A DNA stretch of 64,000 bases, taken from Solirubrobacter pauli (GTDB lineage: Bacteria; Actinomycetota; Thermoleophilia; Solirubrobacterales; Solirubrobacteraceae). The notes below the pieces were generated by a model. That model was not told the origin of the DNA, did no database searches, and saw only the letters and a program-made list of their open reading frames with translations. The stretch lies in the NCBI RefSeq assembly GCF_003633755.1, contig NZ_RBIL01000001.1, forward strand, positions 2,713,426 to 2,777,425, written 5' to 3'. Positions 43,837 to 52,277 of the stretch are shown here, in pieces (the stretch's first letter is position 1; every line of letters starts with the position of its first letter). The position numbers and the translations under genes were made by a program.

Positions 43837-46641
43837 GTGCACGCGCCACAGCTGCTGGAACGTGAGGAGGACCTGGCCGAGCTCGAGCGGGCGCTGGCCC
43901 GTGCGCGCGCGGGCACGGGGCAGGCGATCGCCGTCGAGGGCCCGGGCGGGATCGGCAAGACGAGCCTGCTCGCCGCGGCCCGCGCGCACGGTCGCGACGC
44001 GGACATGCTCGTGCTGCACGCGCGCGGCTCCGAGCTCGAGCGCGCGTTCCCGTTCGGCGTCGTGCGGCAGCTGTTCGAGCCGACGCTCGCGCGGACCGGC
44101 GAGCTGCCGTTCGCGGGAGCGGCGCACCTCGCCAAGCCGATCTTCGACGTCGCCGAGGGCAGCGAGGAGTCCTCTTACGCACGTCTGCACGGGCTCTACT
44201 GGCTGTGCGCCAACCTCGCCGCCGAGCAGCCGCTGGTGGTGTGCGTCGACGACGCCCAGTGGGCCGACGAGCCGAGCCTGAGCTTCCTCGGCTTCCTGCT
44301 GCGCCGCCTGGAGGACCTGCCGGTCGCGCTGCTCGTCGGCACCCGTCCGCGCGCCGAGCAGGAGTCCGACGTGCTGCGCGCGCTCGTCACCGACCCGGTC
44401 ACACGCGTGCTCCGGCCGACCGCGCTGAGTGGCGACGCGGTCCGCGAATGGGTCCGTGGCGCGGTCGACGGGCAGGCCGCCGACGGCTTCTGCCGCGCCT
44501 GCCATGAGACCACCGGCGGCAACCCGTTCCTGGTCCGCGAGCTGCTGCACGAGGTCGTCCACAAGCGCCTGAAGGCCACCGACGCCGAGGCCGCGACCGT
44601 CCGCGCGCTCGGCCCGGAGGCGATCTCCACCGTCGTCCTCCAGCGCCTGAAGCGCCTGCCGTCGTCCGCGCCCGCGATGGCGCAGGCGATCGCGATCCTC
44701 GGCGAGGGCGCCCGCCCCACCACCGCCGCGCAGCTCGCCGAGCTGGACCCGATCACCGCCGAGCAGGCCCTGGACGCCCTCTGCCGCGCCGACGTGCTCA
44801 CCCGCGACGAGGACGACCGGCTCGGCTTCGTGCACCCGATCGTGCTGTCGGCGATCTACCACGACCTCCCCGTGCACGTCCGCGCGCAGGGCCACCACCG
44901 CGCCGCGCGCCTGCTCGCCGACCGCGGCGCCGCGCCGGAGGAGGTCGCCTCCCACCTCGCGCTGACGCCGCCGCGCGAGGACGCGTGGGCCGCCGAGGCG
45001 CTCCGCGCGGCCGCCGCCCGCGCGCTCGTGCTCGGCGACCCCGCCACCGCCGTGGCGTCCTTGCAGCGCGCGCTCGAGGAGCCTCCGCCGCCGGAGGCGC
45101 GCGCGGCGGTGCTGACCGAGCTGGCCCGCGCCGAGGCCCAGTCGGGCCGGCCCGCCGCCGTTGAGCACTTCCGCGCGGCCATGGAGCTCGCGTCCGACGC
45201 CCAGCAGCGCGGGCAGATCGCGCTCGGCCTCGCCCGCGCGCTCAAGTTCCGCGGCGATTCCCCGGACGCCATCGAGGTGCTGCGCCACGCCCTCGCCGAG
45301 GTCGAGCCGGGGCCGCTGGCGGAGGAGCTCGAGCTCGAGCTGGTCGCCTCGGCCTACATCTCGCTGGCCGCACGGCCGCTGCTGGCCGAGGAGATCGCGC
45401 GGATCGAGGCGCCCGACGCGCCGCACACCGTGCTGGACCGGCTCCACCTGATGGCGAGCGCGTTCGAGACCGTGATCGCCGCCGGCCCGTACGAGCGCTC
45501 CGCCGAGCTCGCGCGGCTCGCGCTCGGCCCCGAGCAGCCGACCGACGTGAGCGCCGGCGGCCACGTGTTCATCACCGCGACGACGGCGCTGATGTTCTCC
45601 GAGCGCTACGACGAGGCCGAGCGTGCGTACGACCGCGCCGTCTCGGACGCGCGCCGGCGCGGCTCCAGCGTCGGGTTCGCGAACGCCTCCAGCCTGCGCT
45701 CGCTGCTGCACTACCGGCGCGGGAACCTGTCCGAGGCGGAGGCCGACGCCACCGCCGCGCTCGACCTGCGCAACGACGTCCAGGGCTCGCAGGGCTACCT
45801 CGCGTGCGCGCTCAACGCGCTCGTCTTCGCCCGCCTCGAGCGCGGGGAGGCCGACCAGGAGCTGCTCGCGCTCGCCGAGGACTTCTTCGCGAACCAGCCC
45901 ACCGAGGACCTGCCGTACAGCCAGGCGATCCACGCGCGCGGCTGGCTGAAGGCGCGGCTCGGGGACGCGGAGGGCGGGCTGGAGGAGCTCCTCGCCTGCG
46001 GTGAGCGCGAGCAGCGCTGGGGCGTCGGGACGCCCCAGATCATCGCCTGGCGCTCGAGCGCCGCGGAGGTCTGCCTCACGCTCGGCCGACTGGAGGAAGG
46101 GCGCGCGCTCGCGGCCGAGGAGCTGCGGCTCGCGCGCCAGATCGGGGCGCCGCGCGCGATCGGCGTCGGCCTGCGCGTGGCCGCGCTGGCCGAGGCGGGC
46201 GAGCGCCGGGTCGAGCTGCTGGCCGAGGCGGTCGAGGCCCTGGAGCGCAGCGAGGCCGCGCTCGAGCTCGCCCGCGCCCAGATCGACCTCGGTCGCGCCC
46301 TCGTGCGCGCCGGGCGCCGCGAGCCCGCCCGCGAGCGGCTGCGCGCCGGGCAGGAGGGCGCGTTCCGCTGCGGCGCAAGCCTGCTCGTCGAACGCGCGCA
46401 CCGCGAGCTGCTGGCGACCGGCGCGCGTCCGCGCCGCAACGCGGCCGCGAGCCGCGACGAGCTGACGCCCAGCGAGCGCCGCGTCACGCAGATGGCGGCG
46501 GAGGGCCTGACCAACCGCGAGATCGCCCAGTCGCTGTTCGTCACGGAGAAGACGGTCGAGACACATCTGGGCCGCGCGTTCGTCAAGCTCGGCGTCCGCT
46601 CGCGCAAGCAGCTCGCCGACGCGTTGGCGGACGTCGCCTGA
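43837..46641 (+). CDS. Large ATP-binding LuxR-family regulator (LAL)
   Basis: 934 residues from a GTG. An AAA/STAND-type ATPase lies at the N terminus (Walker A EGPGGIGKTSLLAAA near 34-48, Walker B LVVCVDDAQWADEPSL near 133), followed by a long helical TPR-like region (about 370-860) and a LuxR HTH (about 876-930, LTPSERRVTQMAAEGLTNRE and TVETHLGRAFVKLGVRSR). Such regulators bind a ligand through the TPR region. The next two genes (small protein, MFS permease) follow without a gap, so they may be regulated or co-transcribed. Confidence 0.9.
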   Translation: MHAPQLLEREEDLAELERALARARAGTGQAIAVEGPGGIGKTSLLAAARAHGRDADMLVLHARGSELERAFPFGVVRQLFEPTLARTGELPFAGAAHLAKPIFDVAEGSEESSYARLHGLYWLCANLAAEQPLVVCVDDAQWADEPSLSFLGFLLRRLEDLPVALLVGTRPRAEQESDVLRALVTDPVTRVLRPTALSGDAVREWVRGAVDGQAADGFCRACHETTGGNPFLVRELLHEVVHKRLKATDAEAATVRALGPEAISTVVLQRLKRLPSSAPAMAQAIAILGEGARPTTAAQLAELDPITAEQALDALCRADVLTRDEDDRLGFVHPIVLSAIYHDLPVHVRAQGHHRAARLLADRGAAPEEVASHLALTPPREDAWAAEALRAAAARALVLGDPATAVASLQRALEEPPPPEARAAVLTELARAEAQSGRPAAVEHFRAAMELASDAQQRGQIALGLARALKFRGDSPDAIEVLRHALAEVEPGPLAEELELELVASAYISLAARPLLAEEIARIEAPDAPHTVLDRLHLMASAFETVIAAGPYERSAELARLALGPEQPTDVSAGGHVFITATTALMFSERYDEAERAYDRAVSDARRRGSSVGFANASSLRSLLHYRRGNLSEAEADATAALDLRNDVQGSQGYLACALNALVFARLERGEADQELLALAEDFFANQPTEDLPYSQAIHARGWLKARLGDAEGGLEELLACGEREQRWGVGTPQIIAWRSSAAEVCLTLGRLEEGRALAAEELRLARQIGAPRAIGVGLRVAALAEAGERRVELLAEAVEALERSEAALELARAQIDLGRALVRAGRREPARERLRAGQEGAFRCGASLLVERAHRELLATGARPRRNAAASRDELTPSERRVTQMAAEGLTNREIAQSLFVTEKTVETHLGRAFVKLGVRSRKQLADALADVA

Positions 46642-46902
46642 ATGACCGCAATCCCGACGGCCCTCGTGCGTTCTAGCTCCACAGTGGACACGCACATCGA
46701 GACGATCGACGTCGGCGCGCGGGTGACGGCCAACCAGGCCCTCCCCGAAGGCGTGCCGTGCGGCGCGAAGGGTCTCGTGGTCGGGCAGGCGGGCTGGATC
46801 CAGCGCCGCTGGCGCGTCCGGTTCGACGACGGGCCGACCGTCGACGCGCCGGAATACGCGCTTGACCTGTGCCGTGGCCGCGGGCGCTTCGAACGCCGGT
46901 GA
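46642..46902 (+). CDS. Small hypothetical protein, SH3/KOW-like
   Basis: 86 residues beginning directly after the LAL stop. From about residue 22 it reads as a compact beta fold with VGARVTANQALPEGVPCGA, GLVVGQAG and RRWRVRFDDGPTVDAPEYAL, similar to small SH3-like proteins. GTG 46684 is an alternative start that would drop a low-complexity head. Its TGA overlaps the MFS start (GTGA). No function known. Confidence 0.65.
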   Translation: MTAIPTALVRSSSTVDTHIETIDVGARVTANQALPEGVPCGAKGLVVGQAGWIQRRWRVRFDDGPTVDAPEYALDLCRGRGRFERR

Positions 46903-48026
46903 CGTTCCGGCGCGACCGGCTGACGTGGGTCGCGTACGCGCTGCTGGCCTGGTTCGCCTATCTGCAGGCCGCGCCCGGGCTGGTCGTCCCGTACCTGCGT
47001 GACGAGCTCGACATCGGCTACACGACCGGCGGCCTGCACGTGGCCGCGTTCGCGACGGGCAGCGTCCTCGCGGGCCTGACGGCGGCGCGGATCGAGGCCG
47101 CCGCCGGCCGCCGGGCGCTGCTGTGGGGCTCGGCGGCGGTCATGGCGGTCGGGGCGACGGGGCTGGTCGCCGGGCACGTCGCGGCGGTCACGGTCGGCGC
47201 GCTGTTCGTCGCGGGCTACGGCGGCGGGCTGCTGCTGACCACGGTGCAGGCCACGCTCGCCGACCACCACGGGGAGCAGCGTGCGATCGCCCTGACCGAG
47301 GCGAACGTCTTCGCGAGCGCCGCCTACCTGGTGTTGGTCGCGGCGGTCGCGCTGGTGAGTTGGCGCGCGGCGCTGATCGCGAGCTTCGCCGTGCCCCTGG
47401 CGCTGTTCCTCGCCAACCGCCACGTGCCGATCACGGGCGCCCCGCCGGCGGCGGCGACCGAGGGCCGGCTGCCGCGCGCGTTCCCGGTCGCGATGGCGAT
47501 GCTGTTCTGCGCGGTCGCCGCCGAGTGGTGCGTCACGTCCTGGGGGGCGAGCTTCGCCAGGGAGGCCGCGGACGTGTCGGCCGACACGGCGGTGGCGCTG
47601 ATGTTCGGCTACTTCGGCGGCGTGTTCGCCGGCCGCGCGACCGCCAGCCGGCTCGCGCGCCGCCACGCGCCGCAGCGGCTGCTCGCGCTGGCGTTGGCGA
47701 TCGCGGCCGTCGGCTTCGCGGTCCTGTGGCCCGCCACGAGCCCGGTGCAGGTGCTCGCCGGGCTCGCGGTCATCGGCCTGGGGCTGGGCAACCTGTTCCC
47801 GTTCGCGCTCGCGGTGACCGTGGCGCTCGCGCCCGACCGCGCCCAGCTCGCGTCGAGCCGCGCCGTCCTCGCGGGGTCGAGCGCGGTGCTGATCGCGCCG
47901 CTGACGATCGGCGCGCTCGCCGACGCGACGAGCATCACGGGCGCGCTGCTCGTCGTGCCGGTGACGCTCGCGCTCGCCACGATCGGGCTCGTGGCGACTA
48001 CTCCACGAGGTCGAAGCCGCCGCTGA
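46899..48026 (+). CDS. MFS transporter
   Basis: 375 residues from GTG 46899. About 12 TM segments, with two halves joined by a cytoplasmic loop (GAPPAAATEGRLPRA) and short basic A-loop-like turns (RIEAAAGRRALL, RLARRHAPQRLL). Substrate not evident; sugar/drug MFS subfamilies fit. Coupled to the small SH3-like protein gene. The last 29 bp overlap the convergent Clp-like gene. Confidence 0.85.
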   Translation: MTFRRDRLTWVAYALLAWFAYLQAAPGLVVPYLRDELDIGYTTGGLHVAAFATGSVLAGLTAARIEAAAGRRALLWGSAAVMAVGATGLVAGHVAAVTVGALFVAGYGGGLLLTTVQATLADHHGEQRAIALTEANVFASAAYLVLVAAVALVSWRAALIASFAVPLALFLANRHVPITGAPPAAATEGRLPRAFPVAMAMLFCAVAAEWCVTSWGASFAREAADVSADTAVALMFGYFGGVFAGRATASRLARRHAPQRLLALALAIAAVGFAVLWPATSPVQVLAGLAVIGLGLGNLFPFALAVTVALAPDRAQLASSRAVLAGSSAVLIAPLTIGALADATSITGALLVVPVTLALATIGLVATTPRGRSRR

Positions 48027-50970
48027 GGACGGCGTCGAGGCGGCCGGTCCGCCAGCCGCGCACGGCGTCGCGGACGAGCGGCGTCGGGCGCTCGCGGTAG
48101 CGGCGGACGATCGTCGCCCGCCCCGCCGCGGGCTCCTCGGCGCCCTCGGCGGTGACGCTCACGCGGACGCGCCGCCGGTCGTAGCCGCCACGGCCGTCCG
48201 GCACCTCCAGCACGTGCAGGCCGTCCTCGGGCGCGAGCGTGCGCAGGGCGGCGAAGCCGCTCACGGCGGCCACCCAGCGGTACTTGCGGCCGGGCTTCTC
48301 CTCCACCACGTCCAACCGCATGCCGCGCTCGTGCGCCCAGGCGCGGTACATCTCCGCGACGCGCGGGCCGAACTCCGGGTCGCCGTCCACGCGCAGCCGT
48401 GCGTCGGCGGGCTCGCCCGCGGCGAGCGCGTCCAGCGCCTCGCCGAGCAGCAGCAACCGCTGCGCGGCCCGGCGGACGATCGCCTCGGGCGGCCGGCGGG
48501 CGCTGCGCACGCGGTTGAGCAGCGACTCGGCCGAGCGCAGGCCGGACTCCATGCGGTCGCGCAGCTCGATGCCGGCGAGCACCACCTGCCGGCCGTCGTC
48601 GTCCCAGAAGCCCGGCTCGGCCATCTCGGCCAGCAGCGCCGCCTTGGTCGCCGCCTCCGCCTCCACCCGCGCGCTCACGTCCGCGAACGCGGCCTCCAGC
48701 AGCTCGCGCCCGGCGCCGCCCTCCCGTGCGAGCGTCTTCAGCGTCGTCTCGGCGGGCGTGGGCGCGACGTCCTCGGCGGCGTCCGGGTCCTCGAACGTGA
48801 CCTTGAGCCCGTCGCGGCCGGCGCGCACGAACAGGAACTGGTCGCCGCCGGGCACGTCGTGGCCGGCGATCGCGAGCGCGAGCGGCGTCAGGAAGTGGCG
48901 CTCGACCGCACGCTTGAGCGGCCGCGCGCCGAGGTCCGGCGTAAAGCCCTCCGCCAGCAGGAACTCCAGCGCCGAGTCGTCGAACTCCACCGCCCACTGG
49001 CGCGAGCGCAGGCCGCGGCGCGCCAGCACCGACTCCAGCTCCGCCGCCAGGATCTCCCGCATCACGGGCCGGGAGAGCGGCCGGAACACGACGGTCCGGT
49101 CGATCCGGTTCACGAACTCGCGCCGGAACGTCCTGGTCACCGCCTGCTCGACGCTGCGGGCCGCGAAGCCGTCGCGCGCGGGGGAGAAGCCGATGCCGGC
49201 GCCGGTCGGGATCGTCGCCCCGAGGTTCGAGGTCATGACGATCACGGCGTGGCGGAAGTCGGCGGGCTCGCCGCGCGGGTCGCTCAGCCGGCCGTCGTCG
49301 AAGACCTGCAGGAACACGTCGAAGACGCCCGGGTCGGCCTTCTCGAACTCGTCGAGCAGCACGACCGAGAACGGCTGCTTGCGGATCGACGCGACCAGCG
49401 ACGCGTCCTCGGGCTCGCCCGTGCCCAGCAGCCGCGCGGCGCTGCCGGGGTTCTGGTACTCGGACAGGTCGATCCGGATCATCCGGTCGCCGCTGCCGAA
49501 CAGGTACTCCGCGAGCGCCTTGGCGATCTCGGTCTTGCCCGTGCCGGTCGGGCCGACGAACAGCAGCACCGCGAGCGGGCGCGTCGGGTCGGTCAGCCCG
49601 GCCTTGAGCAGCGCGATCCGCTCGACCATCAGCTCGACCGCCTCCGGCTGGCCGACCACGCGCGCGCCGAAGAACCGCCGCAGCGCGTCGACGTCGAGCC
49701 GCGAGCGCTCGTCGAGCATCGTCAGCGGCATCCCGGAGCGCTCGGCGACGCTCTCCAGCACGTCGTTGACGCCGTAGTCGTCACCCACGCGCCGGCGCGT
49801 GGCGTCGAGCAGCGATAGGACCGAGCCGGGCAGAGCGCCCGGCAGGAAGTGGCGGGCGAGCGCGAGCGCCTCGTCGGCCACGGCGGCGTCAGGCGCCACG
49901 GCGCGGGCCAGCCCGCGCGCCGCGTCCTCGCTCGCGGGTGTGACGCGGACCGGCTCGAACGCGCCGCGGATGGCGGGGCGCTCGCGCAGCAGCCGCTCGT
50001 AGCTCGCGGGGTCGAGCTCGCCCGCGATGTGCAGCTTCGCCGTCTCCAGCGCCCGCAGGACCATGTCCAGCACGCCGGTGCGGCTGTAGCGGTGCGTGCC
50101 CGTCCACAGCAGCTCCTCGAAGTGCGGCACGATCCACAGCACGGGCTTGTCGTCGAGCGCGCGGACGATGTCCTGCAGGCGGCCCTCGAGCTCGCCGATG
50201 TAGCTCTGCCCCGCGTTGATCTCGCTCGCGCCCGCCTCGAACACCGACCAGCCGTGCGCGGCCAGCCGCGCGCCGAGCGCGTGCAGGCGCGTCGTGCGGC
50301 CCGTGCCGGGCTCGCCGATCACGAGCGACGGGCGCGCCGCGGCGACCGCACCTTCGAGCGCGTCGACGTCGGCGCTGAACGCCGCGTCCGGGACGGCGCC
50401 GGCGGCGAGCGCCCGCGCGGTCTCGTCGCGGAACACGCGGCCGATCCCGCCGAGGCGGCCGGCCACCTCACGCGCCTGGACCCGTCGCTCGAGGTCGGCG
50501 CCGACCGACGGCGGGAGCGCGTCGCCGAGCTTGCGCACGAGCGTCACGAGCTCGTCGAGCCGGCTGTCGGGCACGTCGCCGAGCCAGACCACCTCGCCGC
50601 GCCGCCGCACGAGCGCCTCCAGGTCGGCGAACGGGGCCTTCAGCCAGCCGTCGCCCGCCGCCGCGAGCACCCGCTGGACGAGCCCGTCGCCGACGCGCCG
50701 GTCCAGCGCGCGCAGCAGGAAGCTCGCGAACGCGCCGCGGGCCGCCGGCACCAGCAGCAGCAGCGTGCCCTCGTCCCCGTCGCGGGACGCGAGCGCTTCC
50801 AGGGCGACGCACGCGGTCATCCGGTCCCCGCGCACGAGCGCGAGCAGGTCCTCGTCCGGCGCGGCCGCCAGCCGCCGGACGGCTTCCTGGAACGTCGGGT
50901 TCTGAAGGAGCGCCGCGGCGCTGCGCTCGGCCTTCGGCAGCGCACGCAGCTCCGCGATCAGCTCGTTCAC
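47998..50970 (-). CDS. ClpA/ClpB-like double AAA+ ATPase fused to a GGQ-less release-factor-like domain
   Basis: 990 residues from GTG 50970. Residues 1-190 are helical and not a normal Clp N domain. D1 (about 200-400) has Walker A GEPGTGRT with Arg225 in place of Lys, a weak Walker B (VLWIVPHFEE) and a pore-loop-like SYIGELEGRL. D2 (about 430-640) is intact: GPTGTGKT, VVLLDEFEKADP, VIVMTSNLG, but the aromatic GYVG pore loop is replaced by GTGEPEDA. A ClpB-type small domain follows (to about 725). Residues about 755-990 resemble RF1/RF2: AEPGFWDDDG, VAEMYRAWAHERGM, DGLHVLEVPDGRG, then a C-terminal RRYRERPTPLVRDAVRG...DAVLSGGFD, with the GGQ domain missing. Coupled to the M20 gene by GTGA. Confidence 0.85.
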   Translation of the reverse strand: MNELIAELRALPKAERSAAALLQNPTFQEAVRRLAAAPDEDLLALVRGDRMTACVALEALASRDGDEGTLLLLVPAARGAFASFLLRALDRRVGDGLVQRVLAAAGDGWLKAPFADLEALVRRRGEVVWLGDVPDSRLDELVTLVRKLGDALPPSVGADLERRVQAREVAGRLGGIGRVFRDETARALAAGAVPDAAFSADVDALEGAVAAARPSLVIGEPGTGRTTRLHALGARLAAHGWSVFEAGASEINAGQSYIGELEGRLQDIVRALDDKPVLWIVPHFEELLWTGTHRYSRTGVLDMVLRALETAKLHIAGELDPASYERLLRERPAIRGAFEPVRVTPASEDAARGLARAVAPDAAVADEALALARHFLPGALPGSVLSLLDATRRRVGDDYGVNDVLESVAERSGMPLTMLDERSRLDVDALRRFFGARVVGQPEAVELMVERIALLKAGLTDPTRPLAVLLFVGPTGTGKTEIAKALAEYLFGSGDRMIRIDLSEYQNPGSAARLLGTGEPEDASLVASIRKQPFSVVLLDEFEKADPGVFDVFLQVFDDGRLSDPRGEPADFRHAVIVMTSNLGATIPTGAGIGFSPARDGFAARSVEQAVTRTFRREFVNRIDRTVVFRPLSRPVMREILAAELESVLARRGLRSRQWAVEFDDSALEFLLAEGFTPDLGARPLKRAVERHFLTPLALAIAGHDVPGGDQFLFVRAGRDGLKVTFEDPDAAEDVAPTPAETTLKTLAREGGAGRELLEAAFADVSARVEAEAATKAALLAEMAEPGFWDDDGRQVVLAGIELRDRMESGLRSAESLLNRVRSARRPPEAIVRRAAQRLLLLGEALDALAAGEPADARLRVDGDPEFGPRVAEMYRAWAHERGMRLDVVEEKPGRKYRWVAAVSGFAALRTLAPEDGLHVLEVPDGRGGYDRRRVRVSVTAEGAEEPAAGRATIVRRYRERPTPLVRDAVRGWRTGRLDAVLSGGFDLVE

Positions 50971-52277
50971 TTGAGCGCGCCGAGCTCCTCGTAGAGCGCC
51001 CGCGCCGCGGCCGCGCCCTGCTCGAGCGCGACGAGCCGGTAGGACTCGTTGGGCGCGTGCAGCGCGTCGTCGGGCAGGCTGAAGCCCGACAGGATCACCG
51101 GGATGCCACGCGCCGCGAAGTCGGCCAGGACAGGGATCGAGCCGCCCGAGCGGACGAGCGTCGGCGCGCGGCCGAACGCCTTCTCGAACGCGCGGGCCGC
51201 GGCCTGCAGCGCCGGGCTCTCCGGGTCGGACGCGCTCGGGCGCGCCCGGTCGGCGGAGAAGGTCAGCTCGGCGCCGTCCGGCAGCGCCTCGCGCAGGAGC
51301 CGCTCGAGGTTGGCCGCGATCTCGTCCGGGTCCTGGCCGCTGACGACCCGGACCGACAGGTCGGCCTCGGCGACCGGCACGACGATCGTGCGCGCCTGCC
51401 CGCCGCTCACGCGGTGCACGTCGAGCGAGGGCTCGGCGGTCGTGCGCGTGTAGAACTCCGCCGCGGCGGTCGGATCGGCCGGCCGCGCGCCGACGCCCGC
51501 CAGCTCCGACGCGCCGTCGGGCAGCGTCGCCCACGCCTCCACCTCGGCTGCCGAGGGCGGTTGGACACCGGCGCGCAACGGCTCGGGCAGGCGGCCGTCG
51601 GCGCCCGGGAGCACGGCCGCGAGCGCGCGGTGCAGCGCGTGGAACGCGTTCAGCGCCGCGCCGCCGTAGAGGCCCGAGTGCGCGGTCTGCGTGCCCGTGC
51701 GCACCTCGACGTGGGCCATCACCATGCCGCGCGTGGCGACGGTGAGCGCCGGGCGGTCGGCGTCGACCATGCCCGAGTCGAACACGATCGCGACGTCGGC
51801 GCCGCGGGCGTCCTGGCGGACCCACTCGCCGACGTCGTCGGAGCCGGTCTCCTCCGCGCCCTCGATCAGCACGCGGATGTGGACGGGCAGCTGACCCGCC
51901 TTGCCCAGCTCGCACGCGACGTGCAGCAGCGGCAGGAAGTTGCCCTTGTCGTCGGTCGCGCCGCGGGCGTAGATGCGGCCGTCACGGATGGTCGGCTCGA
52001 ACGGGGGCGAGTCCCACAGCTCCGGGTCGCCCGGGTCCTGGACGTCGTAGTGGCCGTAGATGAGGACGGTCGGCGCATTCTTCTTCGCCGAGCGCAGCTC
52101 GCCGACCACGAGCGGCGCGCCGCCCGGCGTGTCGACCATCTCCGCGGTGCCGCCCGCGCGGCGGACACGCTGGATCGCCCACGCGGCCGCGTGACGCAGC
52201 GCCTCTTCGTCGCGGGCGCCGGCCGAGATCGACGGGATGCGCAGCCAGTCGAGCGTCTCCTCGAGCAGGTCACCCAC
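50967..52277 (-). CDS. M20-family dipeptidase/deacylase
   Basis: 436 residues from GTG 52277. Metal ligands and catalytic acids appear in IYGHYDVQDPG, GATDDKGNFLPLL, EGAEETGSDD, FDSGM and a dimerisation domain in the middle (about 190-340). Such enzymes cleave dipeptides or N-acyl amino acids. Its start overlaps the carboxylase gene by 8 bp and its stop overlaps the Clp-like gene (GTGA), so the three are one operon. Confidence 0.9.
   Translation of the reverse strand: MGDLLEETLDWLRIPSISAGARDEEALRHAAAWAIQRVRRAGGTAEMVDTPGGAPLVVGELRSAKKNAPTVLIYGHYDVQDPGDPELWDSPPFEPTIRDGRIYARGATDDKGNFLPLLHVACELGKAGQLPVHIRVLIEGAEETGSDDVGEWVRQDARGADVAIVFDSGMVDADRPALTVATRGMVMAHVEVRTGTQTAHSGLYGGAALNAFHALHRALAAVLPGADGRLPEPLRAGVQPPSAAEVEAWATLPDGASELAGVGARPADPTAAAEFYTRTTAEPSLDVHRVSGGQARTIVVPVAEADLSVRVVSGQDPDEIAANLERLLREALPDGAELTFSADRARPSASDPESPALQAAARAFEKAFGRAPTLVRSGGSIPVLADFAARGIPVILSGFSLPDDALHAPNESYRLVALEQGAAAARALYEELGALK

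Noticed and set aside
43750-46695. 981-codon minus-strand open frame over the LAL regulator
   Set aside because: Antisense shadow in GC-rich DNA; the plus strand encodes ATPase and HTH motifs.
50971-51915. Upstream extension of the Clp-like frame inside the M20 gene
   Set aside because: Residues are Arg/Gly/Ala-rich and overlap a gene with intact catalytic motifs on the same strand in another frame; GTG 50970 overlaps the M20 stop neatly.
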